The notes under the pieces were generated by a model that worked only from the letters and a program-made list of their open reading frames with translations, was not told the DNA's origin and searched no databases. The position numbers were made by a program, and so were the translations under genes. Below, in pieces: positions 23,975 to 36,960 of a DNA stretch of 64,000 nucleotides (its first letter is position 1; each line of letters begins with the position of its first letter). The stretch is from Amphiprion ocellaris (lineage: Eukaryota > Chordata > Actinopteri > Pomacentridae): NCBI RefSeq assembly GCF_022539595.1, contig NC_072786.1:12879638-12943637 (forward strand), in the 5' to 3' direction.

Positions 23975-25281
23975 TTAAAATAAAATCAAATAAACAGAGA
24001 TGAATAGGGAACTCCCACAACCAGTGAATATTTTTACTTTATACCTTACTTAAATGATTTGTCAATTTATTAATTGGTTTCAATCAATTTTCTTCTATTA
24101 ATATTATCTTTTTATACAAATTGTGGCTTTTGATTTGCTGTTGTGACCCTCCAGTAGTGCAAACTGCAGGTTTCTACAGTTAAATTAGGCTTAAATTAGT
24201 TTCACATACTGCAGTCTTCATTAATACCAGTCAACGGTCTAGGCTGAACTAATTCAAATCTTTCTCTTTCTGCTCGATGTTACATTACACTCCATCTTTC
24301 CTGACTCTTCGCTACCTGTCAGTTAGTCATCCGTGGCCCTCACACATCTGCCCAGTTGTGATAATAGCTACCCCTGTCAACACGACGCAGGGCGGGCAGC
24401 AGAACGCCGAAGGGCCTCCACGTCTCCCTCACACACACTCATGCACTGCACCAGGTCCACTGCCTCAATTAAATTACAAAACGTGTTCCCTGGCCTGGTG
24501 ATTGTGGGATCGGTAAATGTTTGCCTGCTCAGTGAACGCTCGGTTGCTGCCCAGAGCTGACTAGTTCGTTAGCATGCAGCATGTCCATGGAAGGCTGAAC
24601 AGGCGAGTGGGGGAAAGAAAAGAAGAGGAGGATGAGAAAGACAAAGTGCACAAGAGCTACCAATTTGAATTTGTAGAAAAACAGCCAACCATTGAGGGAT
24701 TTTCAAAAGAAAACTACTGAATCAAAGCTTTTATAGGTGGAAATCAGTTTTATTCTATACATGTTGATCATTTCAAGTCATGCTAACACCCTGGAAAAAT
24801 GTAAATTTGAATGAATAATTCAGCTTACTGTTCAGTTTTTACCCACTCTAGTGGTGTTACTTCAGAGACTGAAATGTCAGTTGGTTGGTAAACCACTGTT
24901 GTCCACACTTGAATTGCTGTTTGTACAGACTTTCATGTTCCCAAATGGATGAAACATACTCTGACTTTACTTGCATCGTTTCTATGATGGTACTTTTATG
25001 GTTTTGAGTGGGAGTCAGCAGATTATCAACCTGGTTTATTATCACGGCTGATATTTAGCATTTTTCAGGTTGTTGGTATTATTTCTATTTAGAAAATGAA
25101 TTTATTAAAAAAAAGCTACTTTCTCATTGGCTATATGTCAGGCGTAATAGCCAATCAGCATTAAAGGATAGATGTTGAAAAAAATCTCAAGTTTCTTATG
25201 CATATGTAAAACAAAAATCCACTCTTTCAGACCAGTTTTTGGTGGAGTTCAATCTTGATATCAATATTTTCATTTTTACTG

Positions 25282-25326
25282 TATATATATATATATATAT
25301 ATTCCATATATCCCCATATATATATG
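25282..25326. repeat. Imperfect TA-rich simple repeat
   Basis: Two TA runs separated by 'ttccatatatcccca'. Confidence 0.85.
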
Positions 25327-25429
25327 TTCCAAATATCAGTTATTGATCTCCTTGATTCTCCTTGATTACTAATTATTGATGACCCCTAGTTTTGAGTGAA
25401 TTATCTGAGAAACCTTTGGATTGATTGCT

Positions 25430-25560
25430 ATGGCCCTTGCATAAATATTTACGCTCACTTACTTGTGAACCGGTTAAGCATTAGCATATTAGCATCATCA
25501 CTATGGCCATGTTAGCATGTTGATGTGAGCATGTAGCCCTTTTAGCATTTAGATTGTATA
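25430..25560 (-). repeat. Short copy of the 'gctaacatgctg' repeat, reverse orientation
   Basis: 'gcattagcatattagcatcatcactatggccatgttagcatgttgatgtgagcatgtagcccttttagcatttag' is the reverse-orientation core of the family seen at 2465-2900. Confidence 0.45.
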
Positions 25561-26013
25561 TAGGGGTTGACTGATCTGTTTTTTATGGCCAAAAAAATTT
25601 TGTTCAGATTTTAGATGTCTGTCATAGAATATTTACATGTGCAAAGATGGCAAGAAGAAGTACAAATGTAGTTCTTTCTAAAAAGACTTTGTCAGATGTT
25701 TATTTGATCATCTGACTGACTGTGGATGTCTCATGTTAACTGATGCTTAATGCATTACTGTATTTCATACTGTAAAGAGATTGCTTCGTGGCCAGTACGG
25801 ATGATAGGAATGATCATAGTGACTGGTAACTCTTTTAATGTTCAAACTGTACCCTTGAGAAAACTTAAGATAAAAGCATGACTCCATATTAGCACACTGA
25901 ACTACTCAGGAAGTCATTTTTTGCAGTGTGTAAAATTGTTAAGTGATACCATCCATCTTCACTGTTTAGCGTCCCTGTGGGTCTTGCTGAGTCACATATT
26001 CCAGGACATCTGA

Positions 26014-26090
26014 GTGTGTGTGTGAGAGAGAGAGGGAGTGTGTAGTCGTACCTTTGTGATTGTGTGTGTGTGTATGCGCGTCTGTGTGTA
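26014..26090. repeat. GT/GA simple repeat region
   Basis: Short GT run, then GA run, then a second GT run with variants. Confidence 0.8.
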
Positions 26091-26439
26091 TCTCATTCTT
26101 TTTAGTGAAAAGGTCTTTGGCGTCAGCTGTGACTTCCTGGCCCGTTCCATGCCAGGCGAACTAGACAGGCTGTACTGTCTGCTCTGTCTCCCAGACAACC
26201 GCTGGGGGTGAAACTGAGGGGTCAGAGGAATAGGCCAAGAGAGAGGGAGAGAGGGGAGTGTGTTGCTGTCCCAAGGATGTTTTGCTGCTGATTCAGAGGC
26301 TCAATATAGAACAGCACACCCCTGCTTTTTGCATGCATGTGTGGCGTACTTGTGCTCAGATTTTGTCTTATTTGGTTGGTCTGTTGGTGCAATACTGAGT
26401 ACAGGGTAATATGTCTAAACTGAATACATTGGTCAGAAA

Positions 26440-27175
26440 TAGAGCCCAACTGATACTGATTGTTTGGGGTTGATTTTGATTTTGGGGGAACAAAATTTGG
26501 ACATCAGTACCTCAACCAGTAATGTTTATCTATACAGTCCTGTTTAAAAGTTTGGGGTCACTTAGAAATGTCCTTATTTTTGACATAAAAGTATTTTTTT
26601 TAATGGAGATAACATTAAATTAATCAGTAATACAGTCGAGACATTGTTAATGTGGTAAATGACTATTCTAGCTGGAAACAGCTGATTTTTCATGGAATAT
26701 CTACATGGAGGTACAGAGGAACATTTCCAGCAACCATCACTCCTGTGTTCTAACGCTACATTGTGTTGAAAGGCTAACACGATTAGTGCAATTATGTGAC
26801 CTCATGAATTAAAGTGTGACTTTTCCTTCAAAACATGAAATTGTCTGGGTGACCCCAAACTTTTCAACGGTAATGTATATATGTTAACTTTCATAAACTA
26901 GTTAAAAACTTATTCTAAAGACAAAGCTTGACTCTGCATCATTGGCTCTGCTGTGATGTGTACTCTGCTACATGTACTGCAGACAGTGCTGTGAGTAATG
27001 TAAATAAGAGAGTCGGTGCTCCTCTGCGATGACACTGTTTCTACATTTTTTTTTGTTTCTTGTTCTGTAAAAGTGCTTTTTCATACTGACATGTACCAAA
27101 ATACTGATCTGTGGTAGGCCAATATGGGCCAGTAACATTGGCCAAAAATGATTTATTGGATGAGCTGTAGTCTGA
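26440..27175. repeat. Possible older repeat hosting the Tc1 MITE
   Basis: 'agagcccaactgatactgattgtttgg' at the left and 'gtaggccaatatgggccagtaacattggccaaaaatgatttattgg' at the right resemble the two sides of a fish repeat whose ends read 'agggctcgaccgatat'. The Tc1 MITE at 26533-26877 lies between them. The match is weak and from memory. A related start may be at 25561-25620. Confidence 0.3.
26533..26877. mobile_element. Tc1-derived MITE with 27-base inverted ends and TA duplication
   Basis: The left end (26535-26561) runs from cagtcctg to tttggggtcac and the right end (26849-26875) from gtgaccccaaac to ggtaatg. The two match at 23 of 27 positions in inverted orientation, and TA borders both sides. 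The interior (for example aatgactattctagctggaaacagctg and catcactcctgtgttctaa) resembles non-coding parts of a teleost Tc1 family with 'gttcaaaagtttggggtcac' ends. The transposase gene is absent, so this is a deletion derivative. Confidence 0.85.
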
Positions 27176-29629
27176 AATTTGATAAAAATGTTCATTGTTT
27201 CCAGAGGATGAATCCTAATGACCTCGATGATTTTACTTTACTATCTAGTGTTAGAAATAAGTCACTGGTCTGCATTGTTTGTCTCGGGATAACTATCATC
27301 ATAATAACCATGAGACTTGGCTGGATTGGCTAGTTATATTTAGTATTTTTGCCAATGTTATATTAGACTGTTACTCTACTTTTTGATTTCCATGGCCTGT
27401 TCATTTCGACTACCTCCGCAATGGGTGGACACTGTTGTTTGTAGCAAACATTAGTGTATTTTGTCACAAACTAATTTCAGCTGTGGAGTTCAGCTGTCAA
27501 ACGTTGACAGCAGGACGGTGTATGTGAGATTAATTCCAAATAAGCTACAGTGGCCTTGTTCATGGCGGTGTTCAGTACAGCGATGAGGCTCACTGATGTG
27601 TTTTACACTTTTTGGATGATGGAGATCACTTGAATAGAGAAATATTATCCCTCAAGGTTTGGCTACACAAATGATACCATCAGTAGCATCAATCCATTGG
27701 TGGTTTCGGCTGTTTGACAATATGAAAAATAAAGAATAGTGCCAAACTTAGTCTTTAATGGTATTCTAGCAGCTTGTCGTACTGCTGATATATTAGCATG
27801 GTGGCAGACTGACAGGAAAAATAATGGGACTTTAAATGTGATATTGGACTAATGTTAACATTCAGTTCAAAGCCGAGCTAACTTGAGAACAGCTGAAGCC
27901 CATAAAGTACAGTGAGGAATTTTTCAAGTCTGTCAATGTCAAGCTGAGTATGAGATGTCCAAAACAGGTCACAATAAGGGTGATAAATGTATTTAAATGA
28001 TTCAATAACTTGATTTTGGCTTGAACTTTTAGCTGTTTCTTCATTTCGTGGCCATACCAGAATTGTGTTTTCTGCTATGTAATGAACTTTACAGCCTCAC
28101 AGACCTACTCACTTTCCTTTTGAGTCTCTTTCTTGTTCTGTTCCGACAAGCTGATGAGATAAAGTTGAGAGATTACACACTTAGCCAATGACAAGTGTTT
28201 ATAAGATGAATGAGCTCAAAGTAAGTAGGAAAGTTACAACCACATGAACTTTGCATTTGAGAAAAGCAGAGAGGAAATTAGATAAAATTATGGTAAATGA
28301 GATAAGCAGGAATCTTGATGAGTGCTTTGTGTGAGTTCTGTGGTGTGCACTTTTCTTTTTTACTGCAACCAGGTGTTGAATTACATAAGAGTGCTCGCCT
28401 GGGAAGGTGACGCGGCACTTTTTTTGTATATGCGACTGTTTGTGCACGTGTGTGTGTGTGTCCCCACTGGTCACATTGTGTAGCCTGAAGCTGTGAAGCT
28501 GTAAAGCTGAGCCATGCAAAGCCTTTTTCTGTCTCTCTCACACACAGACATTTCCGCAGACATCTCTACACCCACTCACAGTCTCTGAAGGCAGCACATT
28601 CCACATTTCCATCCCCTTTATACAGTAAATCAAGTGGAATCCAACACATGCTGCAGAGGTCTGCCAGCAGGGCCGAGTGCAGCAGATGGAAGTGTATCAT
28701 ATGATATTGAGAATGCTGTTGATACCACGCAGACCTGCCTTCGACGTGACACACTGATGTGGGCTTGTCTGGGTCAGGGTCGAATTATAGCGAGCTGCTA
28801 ATACACTGAGGTCAGAGCAGTTTACACAAGAGTCTGCAAGTTTTGACTCAGCGTGCGTCTTAAATCCCAACATGGTCATGTTCATGTCATCAAAAGTGGA
28901 TGTACTGTAATAGCTTTGTACTGCAGATTCTTGACAATCTCAAAACAATTACATGCTGACTCAACATTTGATCTACTGGCCCGCCAGCCTAAATGCTTCA
29001 AAATGTTGGCTTACTGCCTGTACTGTTTACTATAATTGAGATTTAAGATGCTATAAAATCTGATTATTGTCTGCCTATTCGCTGACTCTTAAACACAAAC
29101 AGCCAGAAGGTAAACTGTTGGAAACTGGATTAGAAAAATCTATAACGGCAAAATCCAGGTGCAAATCGGATTATAAAAATACCACTTGGAGCACAAATAT
29201 ACTGGTGTATCAGAGTTTTTTTTTTTTTTTTTAAATCCCCATCGTTTTTTTCTGTGTTTTTCTTTTTGATTTCTTTTTGCTCAGAGCATATTATCAGAGG
29301 ATCCATTTACTGTCAACAACAGTAAAAAGGGTCCAGAACAACACAGGAGGACAGCATTTTGATACAGGAAGTGAGTGAAAGTCAATACAATCCTGCTGCC
29401 GGTCAAGATAGCTGATAATTAGGAATCTTCTAAACCATTTTTTAATGTTCAAACCCAGTGTTTTTGAAGTTCTAGCTTACATTATCTGTTATAGCAAATA
29501 TAAAAAAGTTTGGGAAAGAATGTGACTACATCAAATAAAACCTTCGGGTTGTATGAGGGTTTAGTCTTTTGGTACATTATATTATGATTTAATTCTTGAG
29601 GCTTAGTGGTGTGCTTAGTACTGTAATAA
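27176..29629. other. Unannotated intron stretch
   Basis: No exon homology or named repeat. A short GT run lies at about 28447-28461 and a poly(T) run at 29217-29232. Confidence 0.45.
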
Positions 29630-29700
29630 CTTTTGATAGAGCCAGGCTGTCGGTTCTCCCTATTTTAAAATTTATGCTAAACTAAACTAACCATCAAGTT
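29630..29700 (+). repeat. Right-arm fragment of the foldback repeat family
   Basis: 'gatagagccaggctgtcggttctccctattttaaaatttatgctaaactaaactaacc' resembles the right arm ('cagagccaggctagctgtttcc...tatgctaagctaagctaac'). It is short and diverged. Confidence 0.45.
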
Positions 29701-29900
29701 TTTTGTGTCATCAGGTAAAAATTCCATAAAAACCTTTGATATTGTATTCCATGTTGTATTTCAAGTGATCTGAGAAGAAACTTGGCTTCTATATCTCTTC
29801 TTGGTTCTGTTTTCAGGCTTTAGAAGATTGCTCTTTTGATCCTAGACTTTGTAACTTAGTATCCACTATATTGTAACTTCCTGAGAGATAAACTGCTAAC

Positions 29901-30100
29901 TAGGGCTACAACTAATGATTATTTTGTCAGTTATTTTCTTGGTTAAGCAGCTGTTTAGTCTATTAAATGTCAAAAAATGGTATAAAAAAAAAAGTCCAAG
30001 ATGATGTCCAAAAATATGCTTGCTTTGTCTACTGCCCAAAGTTTGTCAGTTTACTGTCACTGAGGTGCAACAAAACCTGAAATATTCAAATTGAAGAGGC
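29901..30100 (+). repeat. 'tagggctgcaacta' teleost repeat copy
   Basis: 'tagggctacaactaatgattattttgtcagttattttcttggttaagcagctgtttagtctattaaatgtcaaaaaatggt' followed by 'agatgatgtccaaaa.atgcttgctttgtctac' and 'cagtttactgtcactgagg' matches a hAT-like MITE family that I recall as very common in percomorph genomes. The far end is lost. Confidence 0.7.
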
Positions 30101-33100
30101 AGGATAGATAATGTACTACTACTCTGCTGTACTGCATCTGAATCAATTTCATGTTTATATTCATGGTTGCGATCAAGCTTATGTTCAGTATGAAGTTCAT
30201 GCATACTATGCACATCTGGCGGGAAGGGTATGTTTTTTGCGTTTTCTAGATGTCGTTGAGAAGTTGAACTCTTCCTTTAAGGGTTGAAGCTAAATAATAG
30301 TGACAGGATGCAAACCCCAGGCATACACATGATATCCTGGCGCACTACAAAGCCATCACAAACTTGACCTTCACACCCGTACTTCCTACCCTGCCACATG
30401 ACAGACAATTTATTCTGCCTCGGTTATCACGATGTGTAAAACTGTCCAATGTGGGCTGAATTTATCCTCGAAGACAGAACTGGAAAATCTGTAAAACTGC
30501 TCTACCCTCAATCATTTTCATACACTGTCCACAGAAGTTTGTACAAGCTTGTGACTAAAGGATTGCCAGTAGGAATCCTGGTTTAAGTGACTGAGGGTGA
30601 AGGTTTTTCCTTAAATGACCAAATCCAGTTTAGATAATGAGCTTCTCTGTAGTTTTCCCAGAAACTGTGGTTGTTCAATTTCAGCGACTTTAACCACAGT
30701 ATGATGCATTTAACTGCTGCAGCGGAGACAAAGATATGGGGTTGGTGGCTTTTCAGCCATGCCATTATCTAATTTACACCACTGCTGTGACAAGTCTGAC
30801 CCATGCTGTTAACCCGATGCTGACCTGAGCTGGTGGAGTGCGACAGTAAACTCAGGTTATCCACTTTGCAGCCTCAGCAGACCTACAGCTTTTACAGTGT
30901 TGAAGTGAGAGATGATCTGCAGCCAACACTGTGATTGATTATGTTTGTTGCTTAGGTGTATTGAGCTTAGCTGTCCTGCATCAATCACCAATATAGATTT
31001 GTGGACTTTTGCTATGCAAGCAGCTGCTCTTAAATAACTGTGTTTTATTTTAAACTAATAATGCCAGCTCAAGTGGTTCCCTTTGGAATAAAGCTCAGTG
31101 TGCAACTGAGTATTTTCCCCTGCTGGCCTTCTCCTGTGCTGCATATGAAGTAGGTCATACTGTATGTTCTCTCAGAGTACAGTACGGGGCTATCCATGTG
31201 TGTATGCATTTTTCATGAGACTCGCTGTGCATGTGTTGATAGGTCTGTGTGCTCCTGTGTGCTGCCAAACAGGGATGTCTTTCCCTGGAAATCTCTCTCC
31301 GTGTTTTTGTTCGTCGTTTGTTAATTAGGTAGGGCAGCGAGAGGGGAGAATGGATGGAGGAAAGCCTTCAGGGCAGTGCAGTAAACCCAGAGAGAGGATG
31401 AGAAGTGAGGAGAGGGCAGAGATGAGGACCATAAAGCTAGAGAGAAAGAGGGATGGAGGGAAATCCTCATACCAAGAGGAGACACTGCTGCTGAAGCTCG
31501 ACTCTTCGAGGAATCGCAATGACTAACCGCTGACCACTACTGTGGTTTTTAGTTCTTTAAGATGTAACTGTGCATTTTAATCTGCAGCTTAGCTCACACT
31601 CCTGCTGCTGACCAGCTAATCCTTGTGATGTATGAATAGTACTCGAGAAAACAGAATTTTTTTTTCCTTTACCAATTAAGGACACAGAATTATTATATAA
31701 AAGGATTTTAAAAATACCTTAGTCTTACAAATTAGCACAAGAAGAAACTTTGAGGATTTCTGTTGGGACATTAGGGAAATGGAACAAGACAGATTAAAGT
31801 AGAAAATTTAATTTGTAAAAATAGGAGTAAAAAAATAGAATTTCTGTTTCTTATTTTCATAGAATTATACAAATCTTTAATGAGTATAAAAGTACATAAG
31901 AAGATAAAATTGCATACACTATATTAAAAGGCAGAGATGAAGTAACACCAAGAAATATTGTAGTGTCCGCTACTATTTCAGAGTCCAGGTGGATTTTTGA
32001 ACCTCATTATTCAAAAACATGTTTGGACAAAAACACATATTAAATATATTTCTAGTGGTCACAGTTGTTGACACACTTACAGAAAAATCTGCATCCGTGT
32101 GTGTCTGTTTGAAAGTCCAAAATTCTAAACCACAGCCGTTATGAAATAATCAGTTTTTGGGATCTATGGAGGCCCATGAACTTGCTGTGATCCGGGGGAG
32201 GAGCAGTGGCAGAGCGGAAAGAGGGTGACTCAAATGGACCTTTGTCTTTTGGCATATTTAGTTAAAATTAGCCTGTTTATGTGATTTGCAGCATTCCTAC
32301 AGGCATAAACACAACCACGTGACAGGCTGAGGCGTCTCCGAGCAGCACTGCGAGGCAAAACTAATCAGAGTCGACCGCAAACAGTTTTCTGCAGATTGAT
32401 GGGTTTTTGTGTTTGTATTCAATATCAGGCTTTCTAAAAGTCAACACTGGTGTGAAGCACAACAGAATGATGACTGTAATGTTCTCATAATCTTGTGGTT
32501 TTGGTTGAAATACAGCCACTTTGATCTCTGGTGCTGCTGCAGCCTTGTTTAAATATTTGTTGACTTCATGCAGTCATTGTCGACTTTTTAAAAATGAAGA
32601 TCAATAACCATTGTTGATTTGATACGTCTGATGTGATGAACATAACAATGGTAGCTTCCTAATATAATAGATTAAAAGTATGTCACACAATTATTCTTCA
32701 GTACACTATGCTTAATTCACCAAAGATCAATCAATAAAGTTTATTTGTCCCCAGTGACCCGGTTGGTTATGTAGCAGTGAGAAGCACACATAAAAGACAG
32801 GGTGCATACAACACTAAGAACAAAAAACAACAACAACACATAAATATACAGTAAAGATTTTCTTCTGTTAGAGATTGTTTGTGCTTTTCTGCAGTGCATT
32901 GATCACCCGGGTGACTTATAAATCCCTACAGACAAAACATGCACAACAGTTACCATCATTGTTTCATAAAACCACAGTGCTTTACAGAAATCTACATGAC
33001 AAATATAAATGACCAGTCCAAAACATACAGTGTTACAACTGTCTTTCAGCGCAGCAGAGTCCAAGCTCATACTACTATGTGTAGCCTTTGTCATTTTTTA

Positions 33101-33902
33101 TCTTGTATCAATGATTTCTTGGTATTATACATCACCGAATTGCACTCCGGAGCCGCGTTTCAACAAATGTGGAAGCTGCTAAGGCTGCTATTTGCAGCAT
33201 GAGATCATTTCCACTCGCTTGTTTTGACACTTTCCACTAGTGATAACAAATGTGGCACTCGTGATCCATGAGAATGCAGAAGCACCTGCAGGATTATCAG
33301 ATTTATCAGTGGTTTGAGACTGATGGTATTTTCATCGGACAAACTGTGTAATGTTGGTCTTATACTATGCTTCTGTATGAGGTTACATTTGAATGTCTTC
33401 TGTCTATTTTTTATCATTTCACATATATTCATATATATGCATAAATGTGTTAAAATTATAGCATAATTACATACACTTTTACAGACATTGCTGACTGTAT
33501 ATTTATATAATGTTCACATAGGTGATTATTTTACATCTGTTATGCATACATATAAATCTTTACACTGTTTTTAATGGAGCCTGATATATTGATTGGCTGA
33601 TGCTTGTGATGCTGTCACAGGATGTTGTGCAATGTGGAAACTATTTTTCTTTTTTTTTTTTTTTTTTTTTTTTTGCAGAATCAGAAAATCCAGAGAAGAT
33701 GCTTGGGTTAATTTATAAAATAGTGTCATCACATCGTTTGTCCAGCAGCTTTTACCTCATTCTTTACAGTACTTTAAACACTGTGTGCAGCACATGTAGC
33801 AGAGTGTGCATCACAGCTGAGCAGATGATGCTGTTTAGTCAAGCAGGGTCTTTGTAAGAAGCTGCTGATTGGTTGGTGAAATACACTGTTGCTGAGGTAA
33901 TA
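30101..33902. other. Unannotated intron stretch
   Basis: No exon found. At 32730-32870 'aatcaatcaataaagtttatttgtcccc...' has the look of a retrotransposon 3' tail, but the family was not identified. Confidence 0.45.
33644..33675. repeat. Poly(T) tract
   Basis: About 28 T bases interrupted once near the left by a C. Other homopolymer runs of 14 or more are at 29217-29232 (T), 37998-38013 (A), 39116-39136 (T) and 40572-40590 (A). Confidence 0.9.
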
Positions 33903-34257
33903 TCCATCCATCCATCATCTATACACCGCTTAATCCTCGTTAGGGTACCGGGGGGCTGAAGTCTATCCCAGCTGACTTAGGGCGAAGGCAGGGGACACCT
34001 GGACAGGACACCAGTCTATCACAGGCCTATATAGAGACAGTCACACTTGCATTCGCATCTACGGACAATTTAGAATCATCAATTAACCTCAGTATGTTTT
34101 TGGACTGTGGGAGGAAGTCGGAGTACCCAGAGAAAACCCATGCATGCACAGGGAGAACATACAAACTCCGTGCAGGAAGATCCCAGGCCGAGACATGAAC
34201 CAGGGATGTCCTAGCTGAAAGGCAACAGTGCTAACCACCGAGCCACTATGCAGCCCT
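33903..34257 (-). mobile_element. Second copy of the GATG-tail SINE, reverse orientation
   Basis: It starts with tccatccatccatc and ends with the reverse complement of the tRNA-like head (gtgctaaccaccgagccactatgcagccct). The body matches the copy at 42439-42807 in reverse order. AGGTAATA at 33895-33902 and 34258-34265 is an 8-base flanking duplication. The head is more decayed than in the 42.4 kb copy. Confidence 0.85.
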
Positions 34258-34265
34258 AGGTAATA

Positions 34266-36789
34266 AACAATGACTCTAATATTTTCCCTTTCAATAGTGC
34301 TAGTAATAGTTCATCAAAATATGTGTTGCTATTGGCCCCAAAAATTCAGTATCGTCAGGCTCTATTTGATAATTTGAGATTTATACTATCTACTTGGCCA
34401 GTTGGATTCTGGATCTGGATTGTCAGGAAACTTCACAATTTTCAGGCACATACCTAAGATTATTTTCAAGACACTGTTATTTTAACCATATTTTCTTTTG
34501 CTGAAATTGGTACATTTTTACTCCAGTTCAGTCAGCATATCATCTTATATTCAGTAATCTTAACACAATTTACACATTTGAAGCCATAACGACATGCACA
34601 CAGCTCAAACAGTTGGATGAAAGTTGGTTGTGTAATGATAAACAAATAAGCTATCAGAAAGCTTGATCGACATAGATTAAATCAAACAAGAAATTAACAG
34701 TTTTGAAGTATGAAAATGTCAGAAGGGGAAGTGACATGTGGTGAAGTCAAATTCAGTGGAGACGGCAGCCTTTCAGTTCCATGTTCCGTGTTGAGAATTA
34801 TTTACTCTAGAGATCAGTGTCATAGTACAGCTTTTTGTTGGGCCAGTGTCATTGCAGTAACTGCACATCATCTCAGATGAGCATCAGTGTGGGAGTTTCC
34901 CACGCTGCCCTTCTTCTTTCTACCCTCCTAACTTGGGCCAAGTGGGCATTTCCCACCATGCAGTCGAGTCTGAGATTGTGTGGGAGAGAAAAAAAGATGA
35001 AGGGGTAGAGATAGAGAGAGAGAGATGCATGCAAATTGTAAAAAATTGTGTTTAATTCCTGAAACTGAAGCAAAAAAATCTTTGGGGTTTTCTCTACATA
35101 GATGGTTGACTTTTACTGTTGGAGCCTGTGTTTGTGGCTGCTTTGCCTTCCCCCTAAGTGAGTTTAAAAGTCACTTAACCAAAAGAGCACATTAAACACA
35201 GTAACAGCCAGCTCTCTTTGATTCAGAGTGCGTCATAAATACCTTTTAGACCTTGTACACTTCTCTTCTTACCAAGATTTACTGAAGCTTGGGGATTGAT
35301 AATGACTTAATTCATGCAGCAATATAACCCTACTTGCTTCCTCTCTTTGTCTTCATTCTTATATAACCGTCTGCTGAATGTACAGAGAGTCACAGTCTTA
35401 AAGCATAATGTGAGTTTTTGTGTGAGGCTGTAAATCAAACAGTGCTTTGGTTTTTATTCGCATTGCTGTAAGCACACATTTTTAATAACTACAGAAATGA
35501 CCCATTTAGGTTGCTGAATGTGTTGTTTATGAGCTCTGGATCATCAGTATTTTACAGGATACATTTCCCTGCATGTACACTGGCCTTTATAGACTCTCGC
35601 TGCCATGTATTTATAGTATGTGTAAAAACTGCAGGGCTGTTTGCATATATAATAACACAGCATGCTCTCGCGGTGTGTGTGCTGGGGACGGCTGTCTCCA
35701 ATCTGCCTCGTGTGGCTGCCCATAGATTTATATGTTGGTCTGTGACTTCCCCTTGTTTGTCTGCACCTTTTTTTCAGAGGCGTCTTTCGCCCTGTGAGTG
35801 AGGAGATTTGTAATGACGGAGCAGGCAGGCTGTGCGTTGCATGTGTGCACAGGCTCATTGCCTCGTGCGTGGTTGTGTGAGACCGAGAAGTGATCATTAC
35901 GACTGGGCTGTGTCCTTGTTTTTCTCTTTAAACGACCCAGCACACTCTAAATTACACTGTGCTCTGCTCCACCATTGTGCCTGAGAGAGGGACTGTGGGA
36001 TTACAAGTAGCTCTGTGTGAATTAGGACACAGCCATTTGTTTCCTTGATGCTTTCCCTGCCGGTCTCATGTGTGTGCAGGTGTGTTCCAGCTCAGCAGCA
36101 CAACTCTATGAAATAAGAGTGATTCAGTCACAAAATAGATGTCTGCCAGCACAGCTGTGGCCCCTGATTCACTGGATCTCACCTATTTTCTGCATCTGTT
36201 GAGAGTTTTGGTGTTGGAAAGCTTGACTCGCAGGAATTATCACAGTGAGACAAGGCAGAAAGGGAATTTTTTTAAAGCAATGTTAGAGTAATATGCAGTA
36301 GTCACACAACACAGTATTAATATTTATAGCTATAGTCATTCACCTTTCTCTCTCCTCGTATTTTCCGTTTTCACTAGATACTTATTATTAATGCTGCCGG
36401 AATGATCTAAATAAACAAGAAATACTCGATAATACTAGGTTTAACTTCGGTATTGGCAAATAAAGGCAGATGATTCCAATCAAGCTAAATGTTATGGTTT
36501 TGTTGGATAATGTTTGATTAAAAAATGACATATTTTACACATAAATCAAAGCATATTTTATTATTTTGCCCAGTAAATGTGTGCATTTGTACTTTATATC
36601 TGCGTCTGCTACTGTGCTGTCATGTAGACATAATTATATGTTAATTCTGCAACATAAGAGACCTGATGTTCTCTGCAGTTTAGTGGAAAAATACCCATTG
36701 TGAACATATACATAGAATGCAAAAGTAAACAAGGGTTCTTTCACATCTGCATCTGGTTGGTATAGTCCAGTAGAAACAAACCTTTTTAG
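34266..36789. other. Unannotated intron stretch
   Basis: No exon homology. The block at 35630-35950 is slightly CpG-richer. Nothing else recognised. Confidence 0.45.
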
Positions 36790-36916
36790 GTTAATTTTCT
36801 GGGTAAATTGTGTCTTTACTGGACAGTGAAGTGAGGCAGCAAATGGTCCAATCAGCCAAAAATCAAACCTGGGACTTGCTGCTTAGGACCTTTGTGTTCT
36901 AACCACTTGGCTACAA
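36790..36916 (-). mobile_element. Decayed tRNA-headed SINE
   Basis: On the minus strand TAGCCAAGTGG (36903-36913) is a perfect A box. About 35 bases on, GTTTGATTT (36860-36868) is a B box with two C-to-T changes. The sequence continues for roughly 70 bases without a recognisable tail. Flanking duplications were not found and the far end is approximate. Confidence 0.55.
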
Positions 36917-36960
36917 AGAAAAAAAGGAATGTGTTTTATTATGAATTTACAACTACTTAA

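Noticed and set aside
33160..33200. 'gtggaagctgctaaggctgct' resembling part of the ANKS1 first exon
   Set aside because: The match is too short, the surrounding frame does not give the ANKS1 N-terminus and there is no donor in place.
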